Shown: positions 6,837 through 15,822 of the stretch, piece after piece
Layout: each line of letters opens with the position of its first letter
How positions within the stretch are numbered: position 1 is the first letter of the stretch
Origin: an uncultured bacterium
GTDB lineage: Bacteria > Verrucomicrobiota > Kiritimatiellia > RFP12 > UBA1067
DNA: 28,936 nucleotides
Reading direction: 5' to 3'
NCBI GenBank assembly: GCA_902779075.1
Contig: CACZAK010000086.1
Coordinates: 1-28,936, forward strand
Notes under the pieces: generated by a model
Told to the model about the DNA's origin: nothing
The model's input: the letters and a program-made list of their open reading frames with translations, nothing else
Database searches by the model: none
Made by a program: the position numbers and the translations under genes

Positions 6837-9800
6837 TCAGCGCACGGTGATCATCAAGCCGCGCTTCCTGTAGATGCCGTCGTCACGGACTTCAAACTTG
6901 AAGTCAGAGCGGTCGCACAGGACCTTGAGCGTGTCCGCGCCCGCCGGCGGCGTCGTCCACGACACGACCCTGTTGGGAACCGTCGCCCAGCCTCCCACCG
7001 CCACCGTCACCGTCGCATTCGCCGCAAACGACAGCGAACAACCGGACGTCAGGCTCTCCACGGGCCACGTCCCCTCGCGTCCCGAAATGTCAAGCGTCGC
7101 GCCGTCCTGCAGCTGGACATTCGGGAAATACTGCGTCACGGGCGTGAAGCGTCCGTTCACCTTGGCCACATGGCTGCCGCTGTAGGTGACGTTAGAAGTA
7201 CGCATGGTCAAGTCTCCCATGACAAGGTTTGCGCAGTGGACATTTACCCGAATTCCTTCTCCGATGTCGAACGCGCATGTCGGACAGTTGATCGTGTCGT
7301 TGTTCTTGTCGAAATTCAGCACACCACTTCCCCTCGCGACGATGTTTCCATTCGTTGCAGACGATGTGAATATGAACCATCTGTTGTCGTGGAAGTTAAT
7401 GTTTAGCGTATGTCCGCCGAGATCCAGAACAGAAGTCTGGTTGTCGCTGCTGCAGGTCACTTCAATCGTGGAGTCCGCCGTAAGGTAGATTTTCGGATTG
7501 AAAAAGTATTTCGACGGCGCCACGGAAGTCGTCAGCGTGCCTCCATGGAGATTGATGGTATGATACCCCCAATAGTAGGTGCCGCCCGAATCGAGCGTTC
7601 CGTCAGGCCGCACGTCTAGAGTCTTCAGCGATCCGAAAAACGACCCCTGCGCCACCTTGTTGATGTCGCCGGGGACGCCGGCCTTGAGCGTGCCCGCCAC
7701 GATATCGGTTCCGCCTGAGTACGTCTGCGGATATTTCGTCGCAACAAACATCCCCGCCCCTTCCTTGAAGAGACGAATATTGCCCGTAAAAGCGCAGTTG
7801 ACGTTCTCGTTGGTGACGCCCGCCGGTATCAGAACGTGAAGCGCGGCGGGATCGCCGGACGCGGATGAGGTGATCGTCCCTCCGGCGGGAGCTCCCGCGA
7901 GCGTCAGGGCGTTTCCAGCAAGATCGATCGTTCCGTCAAGGGTGAAACCATCGCCGAAGCCGCGCCAGTCGCAGGCGTCCGCAAGCGTGCAGTCGAGGAA
8001 CGTAGCGTTGCGCCAGAGCCTGTTCGCCGCCGTGGTGCAATTAAACGATACGGTGCCGCCGATGGTGACGTCCGTCACGTCCGCAACGGGAAGCGTCATA
8101 TTGGGAAGCGCCGCGCCAAGGAAGTTCGTGCAGGCCCAGTTCGCGGGATTGTCGAGCGCGCCGCTCGTTCCGCCGATCCACGCCGCCGTAATGGGAATCT
8201 GGTCGTCGCACGTCATCGCCTCCGACAGCGGCATGCAGATGTACGCCTCGTCGCCTGTCGCATCACCCGCCACGAGCGATCCGCCGGACATGGGCGTGAC
8301 GAAACTCGCGCTCACGCGGTCAAGGAAACCCACCGTTTCATCCGACCTCTTGACGGGAACGTAGTCGAGCAGCAGATTCCCGTCTGCCCCTTTGAAAGTC
8401 AGATAATACCACCAGCCGTAGCTGCAACTAGTTGTTGTACTGTCGGTTGGGAGACGTCCGAGCAATGCGGTATTCCTGCTCAAGCCAAGTGGGGACGTGC
8501 GCCACGATGCCGTATTGCCTTTTTCAGGCTTAATAGCAGAACCTCCATTAAGTGTGAGGGTGTTGTTCTCCACCTTCAGAACATTGCGTACGTTCGCGGT
8601 GAAAGTGACAAATCTATATGTGTAGAGGTTATTGACGAATTGACCAAACATGATTTTCGTCGTATTCCCGCCAAGGCAGACACGGAAACCACATTGGTTA
8701 GCTCTGCTGCCTTCTCCTGTCCCGACAATGCCAGCATAAAGACTCGAAGAATATCCTGTACAGTAGTAGCCCATTTCCATGCCGTGGCAGAGCGCGTCAC
8801 AAATTCCAGTGTCAATCACGTCATCTACCGAATCCTGCTGGAGGCGTTCGAGGATTGTATAGCGGTCCGCAATGAACACGCGGCAGACGCGTCTTGTGTC
8901 CAGCCCCTGAGCGGCGAGATCGACGGTGTACGTGCCGCCAGCAGTGGGGATGGAGGAGCAGACTTCGAGTTTCCCCGTCCAGTCGGCAATGTCACCGCCC
9001 TTGTCTGTTGTATCATGCGCGAGGTAGAGCTTGGAGCCGACACCGTATCCGGGGCGCACTTCGATCGTGAGCGTCGCGCCGTCCGACGTATCGAGCGTCG
9101 TCACCGCCGGAACACGCGCGAGGCGCGGGAACGAGCAGATGCCGCCGACTGCAGTCGCCGCGACTACAAATGCGTCGTTCGTCACCGTGCCGCCCGTGAA
9201 CGCGCCGCCGTCACTCGGCGTCACGAACTTCACCGCAGCCCTGTCGTAGAACCCGGCCACGCCGTCAGACTTCCTCTTCGCCGGCACATAATCGAGGAGC
9301 GCGGCGTTGTCGCTGCCGTAGAGCTTGAGGTAGTACCATCTTGACTGAATCTTCAACCCGGTTTCGTTCACGAAACGCCCTAGAAAGAGATTTGTCGTGG
9401 ATGTGCCGAGCGGAGTCGTCCAGGCTGAAGCACCAGCTCCTGGGGCAAGTTGCGTACCATTGAACGTAAGGACCTTGTTTGTCGTGAACGTACAGACGTT
9501 CATCTCACTTGTCTTGAACGTGAGGGCTCTATACGTGTATTTGCCGCCGGACCATTGCTCGAAATAGCCCGCCGTCGCACGTTGGTTGTGCTGTATGGCG
9601 AAGCCGTACTTGCCATTTGGAAGTATGGATCCGATTACGGTCGGATATTGAACGTTAAGAGTCTTTGGAATCTGTCCATACTCGAGCGCATAACAGATGT
9701 TGTCGGGGATTCCCGTATCGTGTCCGGAATCGGAGTCGTTCTGCTCCACGTAGTCGAGAAGCGCGATGTCGGTGGAGCTAGCGAACAGGCGGAAGCTTGC

Positions 9801-10121
9801 GTCTGCGGGGACTCCGAGTTCGGAGAGCGGCACGGTGTACGTCGCGCCGGCGGCGGGGACGGACTCGCTCAGCGTCCGCGCGTTCGTCCAGGCGGAGCGG
9901 GTGGTGGCATCGCTGCGCACGTACATGCTTGAATCGTTGGTGCCCGTGTCGTAGGCGAGCTCGAGCTTCATGCTCGCAACACATCCCGCCGGGACCGTCA
10001 CGACGATCGACCGCGCGTCGTCGCTGATGCCGATCGTCGGCGACGGGAGGGCGTTCGCCGCCTTCGGGATTGCCACGCTTGCCGCGACAGCCGCGGCTGC
10101 CATCAGTTTTCTCATGCTCAT
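6837..10121 (-). CDS. Large secreted beta-rich protein: two LamG-like modules plus passenger-type repeat region
   Basis: About 1094 residues from the ATG at 10121 (MSMRKLMAAAAVAASVAIPKA), a signal peptide with AAGGA 9 nt upstream. An open frame reaching 10214 reads through a repeat element and is unlikely to be used. Residues ~29-317 and ~337-624 are two copies of one module: an Ig-like strand region, then a LamG-like region that ends in the near-identical WYYLKLYGSDNAALLDYVP / WYYLTFKGADGNLLLDYVP and a FYDR/FLDR...FVTP segment. From ~650 to the end is a beta-helical region with a PATR-like segment (YSGGTDIVAGTLKAG). There is no outer-membrane beta-barrel. The C-terminus, YRKRGLMITVR, matches the tail of the upstream 1467-residue protein. 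A glycan-binding or adhesive cell-surface role is inferred; no catalytic motif was seen. Confidence 0.8.
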   Translation of the reverse strand: MSMRKLMAAAAVAASVAIPKAANALPSPTIGISDDARSIVVTVPAGCVASMKLELAYDTGTNDSSMYVRSDATTRSAWTNARTLSESVPAAGATYTVPLSELGVPADASFRLFASSTDIALLDYVEQNDSDSGHDTGIPDNICYALEYGQIPKTLNVQYPTVIGSILPNGKYGFAIQHNQRATAGYFEQWSGGKYTYRALTFKTSEMNVCTFTTNKVLTFNGTQLAPGAGASAWTTPLGTSTTNLFLGRFVNETGLKIQSRWYYLKLYGSDNAALLDYVPAKRKSDGVAGFYDRAAVKFVTPSDGGAFTGGTVTNDAFVVAATAVGGICSFPRLARVPAVTTLDTSDGATLTIEVRPGYGVGSKLYLAHDTTDKGGDIADWTGKLEVCSSIPTAGGTYTVDLAAQGLDTRRVCRVFIADRYTILERLQQDSVDDVIDTGICDALCHGMEMGYYCTGYSSSLYAGIVGTGEGSRANQCGFRVCLGGNTTKIMFGQFVNNLYTYRFVTFTANVRNVLKVENNTLTLNGGSAIKPEKGNTASWRTSPLGLSRNTALLGRLPTDSTTTSCSYGWWYYLTFKGADGNLLLDYVPVKRSDETVGFLDRVSASFVTPMSGGSLVAGDATGDEAYICMPLSEAMTCDDQIPITAAWIGGTSGALDNPANWACTNFLGAALPNMTLPVADVTDVTIGGTVSFNCTTAANRLWRNATFLDCTLADACDWRGFGDGFTLDGTIDLAGNALTLAGAPAGGTITSSASGDPAALHVLIPAGVTNENVNCAFTGNIRLFKEGAGMFVATKYPQTYSGGTDIVAGTLKAGVPGDINKVAQGSFFGSLKTLDVRPDGTLDSGGTYYWGYHTINLHGGTLTTSVAPSKYFFNPKIYLTADSTIEVTCSSDNQTSVLDLGGHTLNINFHDNRWFIFTSSATNGNIVARGSGVLNFDKNNDTINCPTCAFDIGEGIRVNVHCANLVMGDLTMRTSNVTYSGSHVAKVNGRFTPVTQYFPNVQLQDGATLDISGREGTWPVESLTSGCSLSFAANATVTVAVGGWATVPNRVVSWTTPPAGADTLKVLCDRSDFKFEVRDDGIYRKRGLMITVR

Positions 10122-10161
10122 TGTCAGTTTTCCTTCAGAGTTCGCCTTTGTTTCACTCTTC

Positions 10162-10189
10162 GCCGTGTAGAACGTATAGATCATGTAGA
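10162..10189. repeat. Second copy of TTCTACA-type repeat, opposite orientation
   Basis: On the minus strand TCTACATG, TCTATACG and TTCTACACGGC follow each other. This matches the right arm at 4735-4762 on the plus strand with about three differences, but here the element is in reverse orientation and has no left arm. It lies in the 5' leader of the 1094-residue protein gene. A shorter related string (TGTTCTACAT, minus strand) occurs at 3554-3563. Confidence 0.6.
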
Positions 10190-10198
10190 TTTTCAAAT

Positions 10199-10219
10199 CG
10201 CCTTTATTTGCCAAAGGCG
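10199..10219 (-). terminator. Intergenic hairpin between the two large secreted-protein genes
   Basis: A perfect 7-bp stem CGCCTTT / AAAGGCG with a 7-nt loop lies 20 nt after the stop of the 1467-residue protein gene. The sequence after it on the minus strand is ATTTGAAAAT, a poor U-tract. It could be a partial terminator or mRNA stabiliser that sets different levels for the two genes rather than a complete stop. Confidence 0.4.
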
Positions 10220-10239
10220 GCGTGAAAGCTCACATTGTC

Positions 10240-13200
10240 TCAGCGCACCATGATCATGAGGCCGCGCTGCTTTCCGTAATACAGGACCTTCATGCCTTCT
10301 GACGACCTCACGAAGAAATGCCTGCCGTTCGCGTCGTGCCCGCCAGGAAAAGCCACGACCGCTGCCGTCGTCTTCGCAACAGGCACGGCCTTGACCTCCG
10401 CCCAGTTCACGCCGTTGGTGGCCGCCGTCGCTACAGGGCCCTCAATCGCGATGTTCCCGCCGAACGTAGCGTTCGCCACGTCGAGCGTCGCGCCGGAGGC
10501 CGCCCGCAGCCCACCCGCGAACGAGGAGGACGTGGTGAAGGATCCGCCCGACACGACGACATCGCCGGTGAACGACTGGTTCGCGGACACCGTCAGCGCG
10601 CCGTCGCCCATCTTCACAAGGCCGCCCGCGCCAGCCATGCTCACGGCCACGCCCGCATTAAACGCATTGGAAATGATAAGCCCGCCCGTTCCAAGCTGCG
10701 GGGTCGGCAGACCGGACGGCAGGAGAGTCGCCGCCGCCGCCTTCGGCACGAGCGTTGCGCCGTCGAAGAGAATGGAGGAGTCGTCGGCCTTGCGATTGAA
10801 CACGAAAGTAGAAAGATTGACAAGCGTGTTCTTCAACACGAGCGTCTGGGTGGAAATGGCGTTGCCGGTACCGTATGCGAACAAGATGTTCCCGCACGTC
10901 AGCACGGAGTTCGTCAACGCCAGCGTCGATTTTACACCAGCTGCGTTGGACAGGTCAATCTTGTTCGAGCCAACATCGATGATGCCGCCGTCGCCAATGA
11001 GGGCGCCGCTGGCAGTATGTCCGACGAACCACTCGCGCTGCGCGACAAGACGTCCGCCGTTCGACACCTCCAACGTCGCCATTTTGTTTTCGCCGCTGGT
11101 GCCGCCAATCACGTGGTTGTTGCCATTGTTGTTCGTGTATGTCGCGCCGTCAATCCTGAAATGCGCTCCATCCTGGAGATAGAAGCGAACAGAACCCGAC
11201 AAATTGGCCTCCTTCCCGAAAGTGAATGTCGTGTTGTCCATGACATGGTTGCCGCTGGCGAATTCGACTGTTCCGTTGCGGACTTCGCCGCCGTTGCGGA
11301 ATGCGTTCGAACCATAGAACGTCTGCGAGGCGCCGCCGAGGTCGAGGACGCCGGAGATCGCGTTTGTGTTCGCCACCGTGGAGAACAACGTCGCACCGCC
11401 CGCGACTGTAATCGGCACGTTGTCAAAGCACGCCGTCTCGACATTGGCCGTATGGACACCGGATGCGGCCGTGATGCTTCCGAGGTGCAGTCCGTCCGCA
11501 CAATCGTAGATTGAATAGCCCGTGGCGGTGCTGAACACGACATGGTCGAACGTCTTGAAGGCGTCGTCCGTGTTCCAGTTCGCCGTCGTCGTCCACTTCG
11601 CGTCCGCGCCGCCGCCCGTCCACGTATGCGTCGTGGGCGAGAGCGTGAGCGTCACCAGGCCTCCAGACGTAATTGCGAGCGAATAGGCCGAGTCAATCAT
11701 AATGCGGCCAAGGGACTCGGAATCAAGCCCGGACGCGAAGAGCGTATAGGGATTGTTCACCTCGGGGATGCCCGCAGTCGTGTCGATCTCGATCGCGACC
11801 TTTCCTTCCGCGTTCGCGTCGAGGGACAGCACGAGGTTCGACGTCACGAATCCGCCGTCCGGCGAGAACTTCAGCTTGAGCGTCGTGCCGCTCGCCATCG
11901 CCAGCGTCGAATCCGCAAAAGACGAAGCCACACCGAGAGAAAGGCCGCCCTCCCGCACGTCGATGCCGCCCGTGAACGTGTTCGCGCCGGAGAGCGTCAG
12001 CACGCCTTCGCCCTTCTTCACGAGTCCGCCCGCACCCGCCATGCCCACGGCCACGCCCACGTCAAACGCATTGGAGATCACAAGCCCGCCCGCGCCAAGC
12101 TGCGGAGTCGGCAGGCCGGACGGCAGGAACGTCGCCGCCGCGCCTGTCGGCACAAGCGTCGCTCCGTCGAAGAGGATGGACGAATCGGCGACCTTTTTCA
12201 TGAACACGAAATTGGCAAGGTTGACAAGCGTGTCCTTCAATACAAGCGTCTGGGTAGAAATGGCGTTGGCTGTACCGTATGAGAACTGAATGTTCCTGCA
12301 AGTCAGCACGGAGTTTGTCAGCGCCAGAGTCGATTTCGTTCCGGCACTGTTGCAAAGGAAGATCGTGGCCGTACCGAAATCGAGGATCCCGCCGTCGCCG
12401 ATCAGGGTGCCGCTGGTGTTGGCAATGTGCCCGATGAACAAATGACCAGACTGCGTGGTAACGCGCCCGCCGTTCGACACCTCAAACGTCGCGAACGAAC
12501 CGCTGGGTTCGCCGCCGACGACATGGTTGCCAGCCGTGTCGGTATTCAAGAACGACCCGCCGTCGATCTTGAAATGCGCTCCGTTCTGGAAGTAGAAGCG
12601 CTTGCCGCTCGAGAAGTCCGCGCCGTTACCGACCGTGAAGGTTGTGTTGTCGAAGTATATGCCCCAGCTGCTCGGAACGAGCGTCACCGTGCCGTTGCGG
12701 ATCTCGCCACCATCGCGGAACGCACCGGTGCCGTTGAGAACGGAAGTAATGGTCTGCGAGGCGCCGCCGAGGTCGAGAACGCCGGAGATCGCGTTCGCGT
12801 TCATCTCAGTCGAGAACGGGTTGGTCGCGCCGGCCGCGCCCTCAAGCGCGAACTCCGCCCCGCTTGCGACCGTGACCGGGAAGCCGGAGAAGCCAGCCGA
12901 CGCGACGTTGGCCGTATGCGCGCCGGACTGGACGGTGACGTTCGTGATGAGGACCTCCCCGCAGTCGTAGATTGAATAACTGCCCGTGCCGCCAAACACG
13001 ACGCTGTCGAACGTCCCGAAGTTGGCGTCCGTGTCCCAGTTGCCGGACGTCGTCCACTTCGCGTCCGCGCCACCGCCCGTCCACGTATGCGTCACCGGGA
13101 CACGCTGAAGCGTGATCGTCACCGCGCCGCCGTCCGAAATCGCGAGCGCGTAAACCGAATTCGGGACGGTCGTGATGCGGCTCAGCGAGGCGGCGTCAAG

Positions 13201-14568
13201 GCCGGACGCGAACAGCGTGTAGGGCTGGCCCTCCTCCGGCAGCCCGTCGGACGAGTCGATCTCGATCGTGACATTTCCGCTCGTGTTCGCGTCGAGCGCC
13301 GCCGCGAGATTAGACGTCACGAAGCCGACGCCGGGCGTGAACTTCAGCTTGAGCGTCGCCCCGCCGGACATCGTCAGCGTCGAATTCGCCAAGGACACAT
13401 TCGGATCGAGCGCAAGCGTTCCCTTGCGCAGGTCGATTCCCCCTGTGAACGTGTGTGCGCCGGTAAGCGTCAGCGTGGCGTCGCCTTCCTTCACGAGCTT
13501 GCCCGAGCCGGCGAGTCCCTTCGCGATCGTAACGTCGTAGCTATTGGAGACGATCAACCCGCCCGCGCCAAGCGTAGGCGTCGGCAGGATCGCGCTATTA
13601 GGCAGAAAGTCCGTCGCGGCGGCCTTTGGCACAAGGACAGCGCCGTCGAAGCGAATGGACGATGACGTCGTAGCAGCGATTGACCCGACGAACTTGGAGA
13701 TGACTGCGACGGAATCCTTCATGCTCAAGGTCTGGGTATTGGGCGTTGGGTATGTGCTGCTGTAGCCAAACAAAATCTGGCCGCACGTCAGCGTGGAATT
13801 CGTAAGCGCAAGCACGCCCGTCGTGTTATTGCGCACCGACAAGTAAAGGTCGTTCGATCCGAAATCAATCGTGCCGTTGTCGCCGATGAGGAACCCGCGC
13901 GCGGTGAACCCCAGCCAAACTGGCTTGGCCAACGTGAGTTTTCCGCCATTTTTCACCCGTATGTACGCGTAGCCGCTGCTCGTGCCGATCGGATGGTTGC
14001 TTCCCGTCGTCGTGCTGGTGAGCGACCCGCCGTCGATGATTAGATTCGCACCATAATAAAGATAATAGCGCACCGCGCCAGACACATTCGCGCCCGGCCC
14101 GATCGTAAAGGTCGTGTTTTTAAGATTGGCAGTCGGCGATCCGGAAATCGTCAACGTCCCGTTGCGGATTTCGCCGCCATTGCGGAAGAACCCCGCGTTG
14201 TCTCCAGGCAGTGTATCTGTTATGGTCTGGCTGGCACCGCCGAGGTCTAGGATTCCGGATATGGCGTTCGCGTTCTGCGTCGTCGAGAACGGATTCGTCA
14301 CCGAGCCCGCGCCCTTGAGCGCGAACGTCGCGCCGCTCGAGATTGTGATCGGCTTGCCCGTGAAGCTGGCGGACGCGACGTTTGCCGTCCACGCGCCCGA
14401 CTGCACGGTGATGCCCGAGAACGCGCCGGAGTCGTAGATGATCGTGTCGGTGGACAGCGTGCCCGTCTGGAAATTGGCCGTGTCAGAGGCGGTCATCGTC
14501 CCGGCTGGCGACCAGTTCGCCGCCGTTGACCAGTTCTTGTTCGCGCCGCCGCCCGTCCATGTGAACGT
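10240..14568. repeat. Three long tandem direct repeats within one gene
   Basis: Repeat 1 spans 14568-13093 (1476 bp), repeat 2 spans 13092-11629 (1464 bp) and repeat 3 spans 11628-10240 (1389 bp, diverged at the 3' end). Repeats 2 and 3 are the closest at DNA level, e.g. the stretch starting GAGGCGCCGCCGAGG at 12758 and at 11330 is nearly identical over ~38 bp. All lengths are multiples of 3, so recombination between copies would keep the frame and change protein length. Confidence 0.75.
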
Positions 14569-14643
14569 ATCCGCCCACGACGGCGAGGCCGCCACCACGC
14601 AGATTGCCGCTGCAATCGCGGCGCGAATCATCTTTGTTCCCAT
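10240..14643 (-). CDS. Giant secreted passenger-type protein with three ~490-residue repeats
   Basis: A 1467-residue protein. The start at 14643 (MGTKMIRAAIAAAICVVAAS, signal peptide ending SWA) has AAGGA 7 nt upstream. The frame is open to 14772, but that region is 5' leader. The mature part is three tandem repeats, each opening with TWTGGGA..KW...NW, then a beta-helix-like region (NAISGVLDLGGASQT, GEIRNGT), a GAGGL(I/V)(I/V)SN segment and a PATR unit (LVKKGEGVLTLSGANTFTGG in repeat 2). PATR units are known from autotransporter passengers and related surface beta-helices. No C-terminal barrel follows. The protein ends in a Gly-rich stretch and the tail GKQRGLMIMVR, shared with the next gene. 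A structural or adhesive cell-surface role is inferred. Preceded by a strong promoter (14789-14818). Confidence 0.85.
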   Translation of the reverse strand: MGTKMIRAAIAAAICVVAASPSWADTFTWTGGGANKNWSTAANWSPAGTMTASDTANFQTGTLSTDTIIYDSGAFSGITVQSGAWTANVASASFTGKPITISSGATFALKGAGSVTNPFSTTQNANAISGILDLGGASQTITDTLPGDNAGFFRNGGEIRNGTLTISGSPTANLKNTTFTIGPGANVSGAVRYYLYYGANLIIDGGSLTSTTTGSNHPIGTSSGYAYIRVKNGGKLTLAKPVWLGFTARGFLIGDNGTIDFGSNDLYLSVRNNTTGVLALTNSTLTCGQILFGYSSTYPTPNTQTLSMKDSVAVISKFVGSIAATTSSSIRFDGAVLVPKAAATDFLPNSAILPTPTLGAGGLIVSNSYDVTIAKGLAGSGKLVKEGDATLTLTGAHTFTGGIDLRKGTLALDPNVSLANSTLTMSGGATLKLKFTPGVGFVTSNLAAALDANTSGNVTIEIDSSDGLPEEGQPYTLFASGLDAASLSRITTVPNSVYALAISDGGAVTITLQRVPVTHTWTGGGADAKWTTSGNWDTDANFGTFDSVVFGGTGSYSIYDCGEVLITNVTVQSGAHTANVASAGFSGFPVTVASGAEFALEGAAGATNPFSTEMNANAISGVLDLGGASQTITSVLNGTGAFRDGGEIRNGTVTLVPSSWGIYFDNTTFTVGNGADFSSGKRFYFQNGAHFKIDGGSFLNTDTAGNHVVGGEPSGSFATFEVSNGGRVTTQSGHLFIGHIANTSGTLIGDGGILDFGTATIFLCNSAGTKSTLALTNSVLTCRNIQFSYGTANAISTQTLVLKDTLVNLANFVFMKKVADSSILFDGATLVPTGAAATFLPSGLPTPQLGAGGLVISNAFDVGVAVGMAGAGGLVKKGEGVLTLSGANTFTGGIDVREGGLSLGVASSFADSTLAMASGTTLKLKFSPDGGFVTSNLVLSLDANAEGKVAIEIDTTAGIPEVNNPYTLFASGLDSESLGRIMIDSAYSLAITSGGLVTLTLSPTTHTWTGGGADAKWTTTANWNTDDAFKTFDHVVFSTATGYSIYDCADGLHLGSITAASGVHTANVETACFDNVPITVAGGATLFSTVANTNAISGVLDLGGASQTFYGSNAFRNGGEVRNGTVEFASGNHVMDNTTFTFGKEANLSGSVRFYLQDGAHFRIDGATYTNNNGNNHVIGGTSGENKMATLEVSNGGRLVAQREWFVGHTASGALIGDGGIIDVGSNKIDLSNAAGVKSTLALTNSVLTCGNILFAYGTGNAISTQTLVLKNTLVNLSTFVFNRKADDSSILFDGATLVPKAAAATLLPSGLPTPQLGTGGLIISNAFNAGVAVSMAGAGGLVKMGDGALTVSANQSFTGDVVVSGGSFTTSSSFAGGLRAASGATLDVANATFGGNIAIEGPVATAATNGVNWAEVKAVPVAKTTAAVVAFPGGHDANGRHFFVRSSEGMKVLYYGKQRGLMIMVR

Positions 14644-14788
14644 ACTGTTTTCCTTTCTTGCCTTTGTTGAAGATTGGGTGTGTGCGATTATTCGCGGCGT
14701 CGTTTCCGATGCCGTTCCATGCCTCTTCAATGGCGTCTTTTGCGATTTACCGTTCAACGTCGTTGGTCTCACAAAGAAGATGGGCGGT

Positions 14789-14818
14789 ATTATAGCACAT
14801 CCTTCTATGATTTGTCAA
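14789..14818 (-). promoter_or_regulatory. Sigma-70-type promoter for the secreted-protein operon
   Basis: TTGACA (14818-14813) and TATAAT (14794-14789), both consensus, are separated by 18 bp on the minus strand. Transcription should start near 14782, giving a 5' leader of about 139 nt before the ATG at 14643. I see no recognisable riboswitch in the leader. The operon probably runs through the four secreted-protein genes down to 3613. Confidence 0.8.
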
Positions 14819-14850
14819 TCCCCCCGCGCGGCGTTTTCTGCGCACGGCGG

Positions 14851-14877
14851 CGGTAGGGGCCGACCACCGGGCGGCCC
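14851..14877. repeat. REP-like palindromic element, copy 2
   Basis: CGGTAG (14851-14856) is followed by a 21-nt imperfect palindrome: GGGCCG/CGGCCC outer pairs, one mismatch, two inner CC/GG pairs and a 3-nt loop. This is the same architecture as 127-153. It sits between the terminator-like hairpin of the reductase gene and the promoter at 14789-14818. The rest of 14878-14922 holds only that hairpin and the gene end. Confidence 0.5.
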
Positions 14878-14887
14878 ACACTGGAAA

Positions 14888-14906
14888 CGCCGCCATCTTG
14901 GCGGCG
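14888..14906 (-). terminator. Probable terminator of the esterase/phosphodiesterase/reductase operon
   Basis: A perfect 7-bp GC stem CGCCGCC / GGCGGCG with a 5-nt loop begins 16 nt after the reductase stop. On the minus strand it is followed by TTTCCAG, a short U-tract, so it is a weak or Rho-assisted intrinsic terminator candidate. Confidence 0.45.
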
Positions 14907-14922
14907 GAATGGTGGGGTGGGT

Positions 14923-15822
14923 TTATTGTAGCTTGTCAACCGACGCTATGCGCCGGACGATGTCGTCGATTTCCGCGACATCGAGGAAGCCGATGTCGAG
15001 AACGTCTGCGGCGGCATTCTGTAACACCCAAGAAATAGACTTGTCGATCCTACCCTCCTTCGCGAGCGAGCCTTCGCCGAGGACCTTCATCCCGACGATG
15101 CCCCGTCCTGAAGCCCTGAGCTTGCGTACAATCTCCAGTGCACGGTCTGGATGAAGTCCCATTTTACGTCCAAAGGGGTTGATCTGGACGTGTGCTATGT
15201 CGAGCCATTTTGTCTCCGGCGCCTTCGGCAGGGAAGAGCCCCCATGGAAGGAGCAGCCGTGGGCACGTATCTTGCCCGCCTTCTTGCACCGCTCCAGGCC
15301 ATCCATGTGCGGCTGAAGCGCCGTAGGCCAGTCCTCCTGCGAAACACAGTGTATCTGTAGTATGTCGATGTAGTCCGTGCCGAGTTCGCGCAGGCACCTG
15401 TTCACGGACGTCTCGACGTCGGTGTGGTCCGCCTCTGGAATGCCGCCACGCTGGTACCAGTATTTGGTGCAGATCGTGTACGAAGAACGCGGGAACGGAG
15501 CAAGGGCCTCGCGGATGACATCATGCGTGCCGTAGCTGTCCGCCGTATCGAAGAACCTAATTCCCCTCTCGTACGCGGCTCGAATGAGCTTCACGGCGCC
15601 TTCGTGCCCGTTGCGGCGGATAATCCCGCTCGACCGGTTGTGGGCGCTGACGCCTGTGCCGAAGCCGAGCCTCGACGTGTGTATGCCCGTCTTGCCGAGC
15701 GGGACCTCGTCCCAAGCGGAAAACTTCGCCCTAGCCTTGGCCTTTTCCGGCTCGGCAGCGAAAAGCGATGCGGCGGCAGCGGCCGTTCCGCACGCTATGA
15801 ACTCTCTTCTTGTCGCATTCAT
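14923..15822 (-). CDS. Tat-exported aldo/keto reductase
   Basis: A 299-residue NAD(P)H-dependent aldo/keto reductase-family protein. The N-terminus MNATRREFIACGTAAAAA carries a twin-arginine motif (RREFI) and an Ala-rich h-region, so it is exported folded with cofactor; such exported family members are common in polysaccharide-degrading bacteria. Numbered from the ATG at 15822, the catalytic tetrad is Asp92 and Tyr97 (FDTADSYG), Lys120 (CTKYW) and His158 (QIHCVS). The ATG at 15822 overlaps the upstream stop as ATGA, which indicates translational coupling; an ATG two codons earlier (15828) is possible. Last gene of a three-gene operon. A role in sugar oxidation or reduction is inferred from context, and the substrate is unknown. 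Confidence 0.88.
   Translation of the reverse strand: MNATRREFIACGTAAAAASLFAAEPEKAKARAKFSAWDEVPLGKTGIHTSRLGFGTGVSAHNRSSGIIRRNGHEGAVKLIRAAYERGIRFFDTADSYGTHDVIREALAPFPRSSYTICTKYWYQRGGIPEADHTDVETSVNRCLRELGTDYIDILQIHCVSQEDWPTALQPHMDGLERCKKAGKIRAHGCSFHGGSSLPKAPETKWLDIAHVQINPFGRKMGLHPDRALEIVRKLRASGRGIVGMKVLGEGSLAKEGRIDKSISWVLQNAAADVLDIGFLDVAEIDDIVRRIASVDKLQ

Noticed and set aside
10122..10214. 31-codon extension of the 1094-residue secreted protein
   Set aside because: It reads through a dispersed repeat, and the ATG at 10121 has a ribosome site and signal peptide.
10240..14643. Classical type V autotransporter
   Set aside because: PATR-like repeats are present, but there is no ~300-residue C-terminal beta-barrel; the protein ends in a short RGLMIMVR tail.
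14644..14772. 43-codon extension of the 1467-residue protein
   Set aside because: It has no signal-peptide character and the ATG at 14643 has a good ribosome site and a clear signal peptide.
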